Notes: a model not told the origin generated them from the letters alone. A stretch of 9,049 nt of DNA from CAZCBD01 sp964496755 (GCA_964496755.1 CAZCBD010000118.1:1-9049); one strand, 5' to 3'. Positions 1 to 6,528 are shown, counted from the stretch's first letter. Numbers and translations: made by a program.

Positions 1-453
1 AACTTGGGTTATGCCGGGAAGCTTTTTTACCGATTGAAAAATATCTGCAGCACCTCCCGGCGTGGTTAAAACATCAACTTGATTTATTGCTATACCCTCT
101 AATTTATCGGATGAATAGGCAGAGCCTATTATGAGAGCGGTTTTAGTTAAAATTATTTCTTTTTCCAATATTATTTTTAAAGGTAATTTGATTTTGTTTA
201 GACTTAAAGTTAATTCCTTTTGTTTATATCCAATCATTGAAAGAACTAAGGTTATCTTTTGTTTATTTGTTTTAAACTCGAAATACCCAGCTTCGTTTGC
301 CATTGTTCCTTCAAAGGTACCTTTAATAAATACATTTGAATAGGGGAGCGGCTTGTTTTCCGTATCCATTACAAATCCTTTTAATATAGTTTGATGCTGA
401 ATATTTTGAGCATTAATGATAGCAATAAAAAGTATCAGAATAATTTTTTTCAT
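1..453 (-). CDS. TonB-dependent outer-membrane receptor, N-terminal part (runs off left edge)
   Basis: The frame is open from an ATG at 453-451 to the window edge, giving 151 residues with no stop. Residues 1-16 (MKKIILILFIAIINAQ) are a Sec signal peptide, likely cut before Gln16. Residues 22-98 match a carboxypeptidase-like regulatory beta-sandwich: 'LKGFVMDTENKPLPYSNV', then 'NEAGYFEF' and 'LSMIGYK'. This domain commonly precedes the plug in FCB-group receptors. The plug begins around residue 124 (VDVLTTPGGAADIFQSVKKL, followed by PGITQV). The 22-strand barrel would lie outside the window. Such receptors import a ligand across the outer membrane using TonB-ExbBD energy; the substrate cannot be told from this fragment. 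The gene follows the TPR gene by 8 bp with no clear Shine-Dalgarno, so it is probably the last visible gene of the operon and translationally coupled. The family call is firm; the ligand is unknown. Confidence 0.88.
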   Translation of the reverse strand, partial: MKKIILILFIAIINAQNIQHQTILKGFVMDTENKPLPYSNVFIKGTFEGTMANEAGYFEFKTNKQKITLVLSMIGYKQKELTLSLNKIKLPLKIILEKEIILTKTALIIGSAYSSDKLEGIAINQVDVLTTPGGAADIFQSVKKLPGITQV

Positions 454-461
454 AATCGTTT

Positions 462-1235
462 TTATTTATTTGTTCGAGATTTGTTTGTTTTATTATTTAA
501 CGCCGGAAGTAAAACGTATTTTACCCAGCCGTAATTTGGTTCTATTTTCAAGGCTTTTTCGTACGTTGCTTTTGCCGATTTATAATTCCCTTTAGCTTCA
601 TACATTTGGCCTAACCAAGCGATTGATTGTAAAAAACCCCAATCAGGTAAAAGTGAATCCTTTTTTGCAATTGAAAAGAGGGATATTGCATCGCTTAGTT
701 GATCAATGGCAGCGTCAAGATTACCTCCGAATTGACGTGGTGTTTTAAAAAGCATAATAGCTTTTACCAAATAAACACGGGGATTATTTTTGTCCATGGC
801 AATTGATTTATTGGCATATTCATGAACTTTCATTGAAAGCATTGGAGCTTGCTGAGGTGTAATGGCAAGTTTCATCATATATAAATTTGCAAGAAGAGCA
901 TTTACCTCAGATAATAGATTCGATTGATTTATTTTTTTACATTTATCGATTGCTGAGTTGAAAAGTGTGTTTTCAAGATTTGCATCACTTTCTTTTAATT
1001 TTATCATCATCAGTAAATAATCTGTATAAGCCGAATAATAAAGGGAATACTGATTGTTAGGTTCTTTGGATAGAATCCTCTGACAGATATTTTTTGCTTT
1101 AAGAATATCTTTTTCCTGCATAGTGATGCTTGCTTTATTGACTATTTGTTTCACATCTGACAAATATTTTTTTGTAGTGTTTTGAGCACAGATGATTGTT
1201 ATAAACATGATTGAAAATATTAATGCTTTTTTCAT
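462..1235 (-). CDS. Exported tetratricopeptide-repeat protein
   Basis: The protein has 257 residues from ATG 1235. I reject the upstream in-frame TTG at 1247 because it overlaps the GGAGG ribosome binding site (1241-1245), which is spaced 5 nt from this ATG. Residues 1-17 are a signal peptide (KKALIFSIMFITIICA, then Gln). The Cys is preceded by Ile-Ile, so it is not a good lipobox. TPR-like helix pairs are visible around 42-70, 137-162 and 203-240; the last is the clearest (LGQMYEAKGNYKSAKATYEK, then ALKIEP). A distinctive segment at 163-173 (FKTPRQFGGNL) precedes a further helix pair. It probably acts in the periplasm as a protein-interaction scaffold. It lies between the regulator gene (48-bp gap) and the TonB receptor (8-bp gap), which suggests a role with that receptor. 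A copy of the 22-bp element lies just upstream. The enzymatic or binding role is not known. Confidence 0.85.
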   Translation of the reverse strand: MKKALIFSIMFITIICAQNTTKKYLSDVKQIVNKASITMQEKDILKAKNICQRILSKEPNNQYSLYYSAYTDYLLMMIKLKESDANLENTLFNSAIDKCKKINQSNLLSEVNALLANLYMMKLAITPQQAPMLSMKVHEYANKSIAMDKNNPRVYLVKAIMLFKTPRQFGGNLDAAIDQLSDAISLFSIAKKDSLLPDWGFLQSIAWLGQMYEAKGNYKSAKATYEKALKIEPNYGWVKYVLLPALNNKTNKSRTNK

Positions 1236-1240
1236 TTTTA

Positions 1241-1245
1241 CCTCC
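1241..1245 (-). promoter_or_regulatory. Ribosome binding site of the TPR gene
   Basis: GGAGG on the minus strand, followed by TAAAA and the ATG at 1235. It decides the start: an in-frame TTG at 1247 overlaps the first bases of this site, so it cannot be the true initiator. Confidence 0.85.
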
Positions 1246-1266
1246 AAAGTACTTTAAAAAACAAAG
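1245..1266 (-). promoter_or_regulatory. Copy A of a 22-bp repeated element, candidate operator
   Basis: The element contains the perfect 10-bp palindrome AAAGTACTTT (1246-1255) and a separate CTTTG/CAAAG unit at its other end (1262-1266). It matches the element at 2168-2189 at 20 of 22 positions, differing only at two A/T bases. It ends where the GGAGG of the TPR gene begins, 9 bp before the ATG. A protein bound here would cover the ribosome-binding region of the DNA or an internal transcription start. Binding by the regulator encoded at 1284-1577 is inferred. Confidence 0.55.
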
Positions 1267-1283
1267 TTAAAGTTTAAAAAAAA

Positions 1284-1577
1284 TTATTTTATTAGTTTTT
1301 CCAATTGATTGATGTATTGTTCGAATGCCTTTTTCCCTTTGGCTGAAAGCTGATAGATTGAAACGGGTTTTCTTTTCATAAAAGTTTTTTTCACCTTTAT
1401 GTAACCGGCATCTTCAAGTTTACGTAAATGCACACTCAAATTTCCATCAGTTGCATTAACGCTTTTTTTTAAGAAATTGAAATCGGCAGATTCGTTTGCA
1501 ATTAAAACGCTAACTATTGCAAGTCTAATTCTGGAGTGAATTAGTTCGTCAATATTTTTATAATTAAAATCAGTCAT
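1284..1577 (-). CDS. Winged-helix transcriptional regulator (HTH_34-like, MarR/ArsR fold)
   Basis: A 97-residue single-domain DNA-binding protein. Helix 1 is at 10-26 (IDELIHSRIRLAIVSVL), the helix-turn-helix with the recognition helix covers about 32-58 (ending NLSVHLRKLEDAGYI), and the beta wing is at 61-78 (KVKKTFMKRKPVSIYQLS). A last helix at 80-96 probably serves dimerisation. This pattern and size fit the small winged-helix family known as HTH_34 (PF13601); a search would confirm it. There is no sensor or metal-binding domain and no obvious cysteine or histidine cluster, so the signal may come through a partner. Its ATG lies inside the end of the upstream membrane-protein gene (8-bp overlap) with no Shine-Dalgarno, so translation is likely coupled. 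It probably controls its own operon through the 22-bp elements (inference). Confidence 0.88.
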   Translation of the reverse strand: MTDFNYKNIDELIHSRIRLAIVSVLIANESADFNFLKKSVNATDGNLSVHLRKLEDAGYIKVKKTFMKRKPVSIYQLSAKGKKAFEQYINQLEKLIK

Positions 1578-2157
1578 TATTTTTTTTGTTTTTATTTAAT
1601 AAAATTAAACCGGGAATAACTTGAAAGCAAATCATTAATATTGCCATAATTATAAGCGAAAAGCTTGAAGTAATAAAAAATAAGCAAATGGCACCTATCC
1701 ACCATCCAAAGGAAATATTTTTCAACCATTTATAATTATGTAGAGAGGCGGTTACATAATAAGCAACACCTAATATCATCGAAATTATTGGTGAAATATA
1801 ACCCGGGTTAAATGTTTTTCCCGTCATTCCCAATATTGCAATTGTTGTAATTGAAATGCCGGTTGCAAACCAAACCGAACTTGTTATGTTTTCAACAAAG
1901 GTTTTCGGTTTAGTTTCGGTTTGGAGTTTTCTTTTTTCGTAAACGGAATAGCCCCAACCTATAATCATTAATCCAATCCAAATATATTGAATTGAAGAGT
2001 AGTTTTCGGTTAAAATCAACAAGTAGGTAATTACAAGTGAAAGAGATACCAAAGCACCCCAAACAATAAAGGATGTGCCGTAAATAATTGATTGTCTGCT
2101 TTCTTGAATTACTTTTTTGATAAACTCAAGATTTTCTACCACTTCATTTTTATTCAT
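1570..2157 (-). CDS. Six-TM inner-membrane protein of unknown function
   Basis: The protein has 195 residues starting at ATG 2157, with GAGG at 2163-2166 spaced 5 nt. Residues 1-25 form a charged amphipathic N-terminal segment (ENLEFIKKVIQESRQS). It is followed by about six hydrophobic segments near 28-48, 56-73, 94-111, 119-138, 147-163 and 165-187, and a Lys/Asn-rich tail (NKNKKNND). No catalytic motif is visible and I do not recognise a named family. It is the first gene of the operon and its 3' end overlaps the regulator by 8 bp (ATGACTGA). Such a fixed arrangement often means equimolar synthesis of two partners. A membrane sensor or sequestering partner of the regulator is a reasonable hypothesis, but nothing in the sequence proves it. 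Confidence 0.82.
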   Translation of the reverse strand: MNKNEVVENLEFIKKVIQESRQSIIYGTSFIVWGALVSLSLVITYLLILTENYSSIQYIWIGLMIIGWGYSVYEKRKLQTETKPKTFVENITSSVWFATGISITTIAILGMTGKTFNPGYISPIISMILGVAYYVTASLHNYKWLKNISFGWWIGAICLFFITSSFSLIIMAILMICFQVIPGLILLNKNKKNND

Positions 2158-2167
2158 TGTTTCCTCG

Positions 2168-2189
2168 CAAAGTACTTTAAATTACAAAG
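2168..2189 (-). promoter_or_regulatory. Copy B of the 22-bp repeated element, candidate operator
   Basis: It shares 20 of 22 bases with 1245-1266, including the palindrome AAAGTACTTT (2169-2178) and the terminal CAAAG unit (2185-2189). It lies between the -10/-7 box and the Shine-Dalgarno of the first operon gene, 10 bp before the ATG. It therefore covers the expected transcription start, a classic place for repressor binding. The regulator identity is inferred from operon membership. Confidence 0.6.
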
Positions 2190-2220
2190 CAAAGATAAAT
2201 GGCTTGAAGTATATTGTCAA
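2189..2220 (-). promoter_or_regulatory. Promoter of the regulator/TPR/TonB-receptor operon
   Basis: On the minus strand, TTGACA (2220-2215) is followed after 17 nt by TATCTT (2197-2192), which extends to TATCTTTG. This fits a sigma70-type -35/-10 pair. It also exactly fits the Bacteroidetes consensus TTG, about 20 nt, TAnnTTTG. The expected start at about 2182-2186 falls inside the 22-bp element. On the plus strand the same bases read TTGTCA (2214-2219), with a weak TATTCA 16 nt downstream, so the divergent GSCFA gene may share this region; that second call is weak. Confidence 0.6.
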
Positions 2221-2272
2221 GTTTTTTTTTATTTTTATTCATATTTTAAATTAAATCAATGAGAGAATAACT

Positions 2273-3259
2273 TTGAATTTTCATACGGAAATTAATTTAG
2301 TATTATCAGATAAGCCGATTTTACATTCGGATAAAATTTTTACGATTGGTTCTTGTTTTGCCGAAAACATTTCCGACAAATTACTGGAACATAAATTCCA
2401 AGTTTGTAAAAATCCATTCGGTGTTTTATATAATCCGGTATCCATTAAAAATGCATTAGAAATTGTTGAGACACAAAAAATATTTACAGAGGAGGATTTG
2501 TTTTTTTTTCAATCCGAATGGCATAGCTTTTTTCACCACAGTAATTTTTCCGATATCGAAAGAAGTCGATGTTTAAACAAAATAAATGCAATAACGGAAA
2601 ACACTTACGAATTTCTTAAAAAGGCGGATGTAGCAATAGTAACTTTAGGCACAGCTTTTGTTTATGAACATATTGAAAGCAAACAGATAGTTTCAAATTG
2701 TCATAAAATACCTTCCGCAATGTTCAATCGATTTAGACTTTCCGTTCAAGAAGTAAAAAACGAATTGGATTCAATTCAAAATTTGTTAAAAAAAATTAAT
2801 CCGAATATAAGAATGATTTTTACCGTTAGTCCTGTGCGTCATTGGAAAGACGGGGCTATCGAAAATAGTCTAAGTAAGGCAGTTTTGCTTTTAGCACTTT
2901 CCGAAGCGTTAACGGATAATTCGGAATATTTCCCCGCCTATGAAATAATGATGGATGATTTACGAGACTATCGATTTTACGATTCGGATATGATTCATCC
3001 TAACAAAATTGCCGTAGAATATATCTGGGAAAAATTTTCCGAAAGATTTTTTGATGATTTAACAATTAAGACTTTGAGAGAAATTCAAAAGATTATTGCT
3101 GCTGTTTCACATAAAATTAGAAATAAAGGTTCCGAAGAAAACCAAAGATTTATAAAAAAAAGTATTTTAAGCATTAAAAACTTAACATCAAAATATCAAT
3201 ATTTAAATTTAACTGCAGAATTAAATTACTTTGAAAAAATGATTAATAAATCGAGATAA
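2273..3259 (+). CDS. GSCFA-domain protein (SGNH-hydrolase-like)
   Basis: A 328-residue protein of the GSCFA family (PF08885), seen largely in Bacteroidetes. The name-giving motif is IGSCFAENI at 25-33. Other family-typical blocks are WHSFFHHS (83-90), TLGTAFVYE (124-132), CHKIP (143-147), SPVRHWKDGAIENSLSKA (186-203), and YFPAYEIMMDDLRDYRF with DMIHP (219-243). Ser27 and the D239-x-x-H242 pair are placed like the nucleophile and the Asp/His of SGNH esterases, so hydrolase or acyl-transfer activity is plausible; the physiological substrate is unknown. No signal peptide is seen, so it is probably cytosolic. The start is TTG. There is no in-frame ATG between the upstream stop at 2252-2254 and residue 150, GAGAG lies 7 nt before the TTG, and the N-terminus (NFHTEINL) fits the family start. 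The transporter gene follows by 2 bp. Confidence 0.9.
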   Translation: MNFHTEINLVLSDKPILHSDKIFTIGSCFAENISDKLLEHKFQVCKNPFGVLYNPVSIKNALEIVETQKIFTEEDLFFFQSEWHSFFHHSNFSDIERSRCLNKINAITENTYEFLKKADVAIVTLGTAFVYEHIESKQIVSNCHKIPSAMFNRFRLSVQEVKNELDSIQNLLKKINPNIRMIFTVSPVRHWKDGAIENSLSKAVLLLALSEALTDNSEYFPAYEIMMDDLRDYRFYDSDMIHPNKIAVEYIWEKFSERFFDDLTIKTLREIQKIIAAVSHKIRNKGSEENQRFIKKSILSIKNLTSKYQYLNLTAELNYFEKMINKSR

Positions 3260-3261
3260 GA

Positions 3262-4761
3262 ATGAAAGAAAAAAACATTCAAACATTTTCCACAAGAATA
3301 GGATTAATTTTAAGTGCTTTAGGAGTAGCCGTTGGAACAGGTAATATTTGGCGATTTCCGCGTATAGTAGCACAAAGCGGAGGGACAGAAGGGGCAGGAG
3401 CTTTTTTAATAGCTTGGATTTCATTTTTGTTTTTATGGAGCATCCCACTTATTATTGCAGAATACATGCTTGGCAAAAGATTCAGAAAAGGTGTGATCGG
3501 TACAATTGCCGGGGCAGTGGGCAATAAGAAAGGATGGATGGGTAGTTTTATTGCAATGGTTTCAACGGCCATAACTTTCTTTTATTCCGTAATTGTCGGA
3601 TGGTGTATTTATTATTTTATTTATACCTTATTGTCACCTTTGCCAAATTCAACAGAACAGGCAATATTGGTTTGGAATAATTTTCAGGAAAGCAATTTGC
3701 CATTTATATTTCATGCCATTGCTATGTTGTTTGGTGCCGTAGCAATTTGGAAAGGGGTTGCATCTATCGAAAGAGTTAATAAAATTTTAATCCCGACTTT
3801 GCTTGTGATTGTATTAATAGCTGTTGTGCGGGCACTAACATTGCCGGGTGCGTGGGATGGAGTTGCATACTTATTCAATCCGCAGTGGAGTCAGTTGGGC
3901 AACCCTAAAATTTGGTTAAATGCTCTTACGCAGAATGCGTGGGATACCGGAGCAGGGTGGGGGTTGTTTTTAACCTATGCAATTTATATGAAGAAAGAAT
4001 ATGGCGCAACAAAGAATGCAAGCATAACGGCAATAGGCAATAATATCGTTTCTCTGCTGGCGGCGCTCATGATTTTGGGAACGGTTTTTTCCGTATTGCG
4101 TACTGAAATGGGAATGAGCGATGCACAAGTTTTAGAAGTTATGAAATCAAGTGGGCCGGCAAGTACAGGATTAACTTTTATTTGGATGCCGCAACTTTTT
4201 GGAAAAATGTTTTTGGGAGAGCCTTTATCAATTTTATTTTTTTTGGGATTAACTTTTGCGGGATTTTCATCTTTAATTGCAATGCTAGAGTTGCCTACGC
4301 GTTTAGTTGTGGATACAGGTGTTAATAGGAAAAAAGCAATATTAATAGTTGTGGGAATATCATATTTGTTTGGAATTCCTTCTGCGATGAGTGTGGATTT
4401 TCTTAGCAATCAAGATTTTGTTTGGGGAGTTGCCTTAATGATTTCCGGAGCTTTTGTTGCATTTGCCACTGTAAAATATGGTGTGGATAAATTGCGCAAA
4501 GAGGAAACTTCCCTTGATCCGAATATTTGGGATCCGGGTAAATGGTGGAATTTTGAAATGAGAATTTTTGTTCCTATTGCTGCCGTGGCTTTACTTATTT
4601 GGTGGTTATCGCTTTCCGCAACAGTCTATGCACCGGATGATTGGTTTAATCCGTTCAATCCTTTTAGTGTAATGACATGTATTGTTCAATGGTTTGGATT
4701 AATGATTATTATTTTAAGTTTAAATAAAAAAATTGTTTCAAAGATAAAAAGTGGGATTTAA
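3262..4761 (+). CDS. Sodium-dependent transporter of the NSS (SNF, LeuT-fold) family
   Basis: A 499-residue polytopic membrane protein with about 11-12 TM segments, of normal family length. TM1 carries the family signature GVAVGTGNIWRFPR (21-34), including Ala23 and Asn28 at positions that bind Na1 in LeuT. The unwound TM6 reads NAWDTGAGWG (225-234), TM7 includes GNNIVS (259-264), and TM8 carries AGFSS (333-337), matching the Na2-binding AGxTS/SS motif. Members import amino acids or related amines using the Na+ gradient; the substrate is not predictable here. Compared with LeuT, the loop after TM1 carries a short insertion (SGGTEGAGAF rather than NGGGAF), and TM6 has Asp228 where LeuT has Thr254. 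The ATG lies 2 bp after the GSCFA stop, so the two are co-transcribed. The last four codons and the stop lie inside the terminator palindrome. Confidence 0.93.
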   Translation: MKEKNIQTFSTRIGLILSALGVAVGTGNIWRFPRIVAQSGGTEGAGAFLIAWISFLFLWSIPLIIAEYMLGKRFRKGVIGTIAGAVGNKKGWMGSFIAMVSTAITFFYSVIVGWCIYYFIYTLLSPLPNSTEQAILVWNNFQESNLPFIFHAIAMLFGAVAIWKGVASIERVNKILIPTLLVIVLIAVVRALTLPGAWDGVAYLFNPQWSQLGNPKIWLNALTQNAWDTGAGWGLFLTYAIYMKKEYGATKNASITAIGNNIVSLLAALMILGTVFSVLRTEMGMSDAQVLEVMKSSGPASTGLTFIWMPQLFGKMFLGEPLSILFFLGLTFAGFSSLIAMLELPTRLVVDTGVNRKKAILIVVGISYLFGIPSAMSVDFLSNQDFVWGVALMISGAFVAFATVKYGVDKLRKEETSLDPNIWDPGKWWNFEMRIFVPIAAVALLIWWLSLSATVYAPDDWFNPFNPFSVMTCIVQWFGLMIIILSLNKKIVSKIKSGI

Positions 4762-4772
4762 ATCCCACTTTT
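4747..4772. terminator. Bidirectional intrinsic terminator, 26-bp perfect palindrome
   Basis: The arm AAAAGTGGGATTT is followed at once by its exact reverse complement. In RNA this gives a stem of about 10-11 bp with a small TTTAAA loop, flanked by A4 and T4 on each side. It lies between convergent genes: the transporter's stop TAA (4759-4761) is at the centre, and the M14 gene's stop (4776-4778) is 3 bp beyond the right end. It can terminate both transcripts. The T-run is short, so efficiency is uncertain. Confidence 0.8.
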
Positions 4773-4775
4773 CGG

Positions 4776-6515
4776 TTAATTGTAAATTCTGCCTATAGGG
4801 TAGCGTCGGAATGATTTTTCGAAATAGGGTGAATTTTGATATATAAATCTTAATTGTGCATAATGATTTTTTGCAAACGCCGGGTCACTATTTTTTCGTT
4901 TTAAATATTTTTTCTTCAATCCGGGAATTTTATCAAACAATTCAATAATACGGTCTTCAAAGATATACGATGAAAAATATTCTCGTTGATCTAAAATGGA
5001 ATCAAAGAAATTCCAATTGAAGTATGAATCGGGAGCAGTAGGTTCCAAAACAGCAGCTAAAAATTTATTACAATCCTGATTTGTTTCAATTAAATAATCA
5101 CCTTTATAATATTGAATAATTTGAGTATCCTTTTTTACTTGTGTGTTTCTATGATTGTAATGTCCATTATACGGTCGTGAAGCAGAATTAAAATTTGAAA
5201 TGTAAAATACTTCAACCTTAATTTTTTTGTCATTTGGTAATTGTGTCATTGCAACATGATTCAATTTTAATCGTTCAATTACTTCGCTCCAAGCTTGGGG
5301 AATAATATATTTTTTCGGTAATCTGACAATTGTTTTAGGGTTAAAGTAATTGTAGTATTTCAAGTCTTTAGTAAAAGGAGAAGAATGGTCGTAATAAAAA
5401 CGCTGTTGACCGGTTAGTATACTTGTTTTGAACTTGCCTTCATAGCCTTTAAAGTTTCGGTAAATAGAAAAGTTAGTAGTATCCGGTTGCCAATCAACTT
5501 CAAATTGAGTTTGTGTTTTAGTTGCATTATTTGATTTATTGATAATCTGTGTTATTTCACTTGCATTGGTGTTTGAAAATTGCAGAAGAATTTTAATGAA
5601 ATTATAAACAGATTTTACTCGGTCTTTAAAATCTTTAAAAATATGATTTTCAGTCATGAAACAAAAGTTGTTAAAACAATTTGTATATCCGGTAGAAAAC
5701 CGAGGCGAGGGGATATATTGCGTAATACCCTTATCCGGTGTTCTGTTTATAGGCATTATGTATGGAATCAATTCGTATTTTGTTTTTTTCATTTCCGAAT
5801 AAAGCGCAGGTTTCATTTTCGAAATAAAATAATTTGCAATTAGTGGATGCATGGTTGCCGGAGGCTGTTCGATTAATGTAATTGTGTATTGATGGTCCGA
5901 ACCGTTTGTAGTATGCGTATCCAAAAATACATCGGGGCGTATGGTAGTGAAAATATTTACAAATGATTTTGCGTTTTTAGAATCCACTTTAATAAAATCA
6001 CGATTCAAATCAAGATTTTTTCCGTTTCCGCGGAAGCCTGTTTCTACAGGAGTTTTTTGATTGGCTCTGTTAAATTTACTTCGACGTAACATACCTCCAA
6101 CATTATATACAGGCACAATGCAAATTATAGTATTATCCAATATTTTTTGCATGCCGTTTTTGTTTTGTAAGATATCATCTGAAATTTTTAAGCAAGCTTC
6201 AAGTCCGCAGGGTTCACCCGGATGGATTCCATTATTAATAAACACGATTGCTTTTTCTGAATTTCGAATTTGGTTGGGATTAAATAATTTGTCCTTTGAA
6301 AGGATGAATAGGTGAAGAGGTTTACCGATATCCGTTTGGCCAATCTCAATTAACTTTGCGTATTCGTAATGTTCTGACATTTGTTTATAATATGAAATTG
6401 TTTCTTCATAGGTTACACCAATGTTATTGTTAAAGTTTAATTTTATTTCAGGAATTTGCTTGGAATTACAAGCTATTAAAATAAAAGCGATAAAGGTTAA
6501 AAAATAATATTTCAT
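4776..6515 (-). CDS. M14-family zinc carboxypeptidase-like lipoprotein
   Basis: The protein has 579 residues from ATG 6515. An upstream in-frame TTG at 6530 is rejected because it abuts the GGGGGG ribosome binding site. Residues 1-16 form a lipoprotein signal peptide (KYYFLTFIAFILIAC), with Cys16 as the lipidation site. The M14 catalytic set is complete by eye: zinc ligands His98 and Glu101 (NGIHPGEPCGLEA), the substrate-binding Asn171-Arg172 (NLDLNRDF), the third zinc ligand His201 (LDTHTTNG), and the general-base Glu289 in MTENHIFKDF. Residues about 340-579 form a C-terminal region that resembles large M14 proteins of the FCB group (YFNWNFFDSILDQREYFSSY), function unknown. It probably hydrolyses peptides, or an amide such as a cell-wall peptide, at the periplasmic face or cell surface. 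It ends against the shared terminator and diverges from the barrel gene. Confidence 0.9.
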   Translation of the reverse strand: MKYYFLTFIAFILIACNSKQIPEIKLNFNNNIGVTYEETISYYKQMSEHYEYAKLIEIGQTDIGKPLHLFILSKDKLFNPNQIRNSEKAIVFINNGIHPGEPCGLEACLKISDDILQNKNGMQKILDNTIICIVPVYNVGGMLRRSKFNRANQKTPVETGFRGNGKNLDLNRDFIKVDSKNAKSFVNIFTTIRPDVFLDTHTTNGSDHQYTITLIEQPPATMHPLIANYFISKMKPALYSEMKKTKYELIPYIMPINRTPDKGITQYIPSPRFSTGYTNCFNNFCFMTENHIFKDFKDRVKSVYNFIKILLQFSNTNASEITQIINKSNNATKTQTQFEVDWQPDTTNFSIYRNFKGYEGKFKTSILTGQQRFYYDHSSPFTKDLKYYNYFNPKTIVRLPKKYIIPQAWSEVIERLKLNHVAMTQLPNDKKIKVEVFYISNFNSASRPYNGHYNHRNTQVKKDTQIIQYYKGDYLIETNQDCNKFLAAVLEPTAPDSYFNWNFFDSILDQREYFSSYIFEDRIIELFDKIPGLKKKYLKRKNSDPAFAKNHYAQLRFIYQNSPYFEKSFRRYPIGRIYN

Positions 6516-6522
6516 TAAAATT

Positions 6523-6528
6523 CCCCCC
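6523..6528 (-). promoter_or_regulatory. Ribosome binding site of the M14 gene
   Basis: GGGGGG followed by A on the minus strand, 7 nt before the ATG at 6515. An in-frame TTG at 6530 overlaps the run, and starting there would add MGGIL in front of a complete lipoprotein signal. The site therefore fixes the start at 6515. Confidence 0.7.

Noticed and set aside
131..343. Plus-strand open frame of 70 codons
   Set aside because: It lies antisense to the clear regulatory-domain coding of the TonB receptor and has no recognisable protein features or ribosome site.
1186..1191. Lipobox in the TPR protein (Cys16)
   Set aside because: The residues before the Cys are Ile-Ile, not Ala/Gly/Ser at -1, so cleavage by signal peptidase I before Gln fits better.
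1236..1247. TTG start at 1247 for the TPR protein
   Set aside because: The codon overlaps the GGAGG ribosome site; the ATG at 1235 has ideal spacing and begins the signal peptide.
2268..2275. TAACTTTG as a perfect TAnnTTTG promoter box for the GSCFA gene
   Set aside because: It includes the TTG start codon, so transcription would begin after the start. No TTG lies at the right distance upstream, and no later in-frame start precedes the GSCFA motif.
3221..3572. Minus-strand open frames within the GSCFA/transporter region, and a similar one at 3984-4409
   Set aside because: They are antisense shadows of the NSS transporter coding sequence, with low-complexity products and no start signals.
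5580..6315. Plus-strand open frames within the M14 gene (5580-5843, 6061-6315) and within the chemotaxis gene (7902-8102)
   Set aside because: They are antisense to genes with intact catalytic or signature motifs and have no supporting features of their own.
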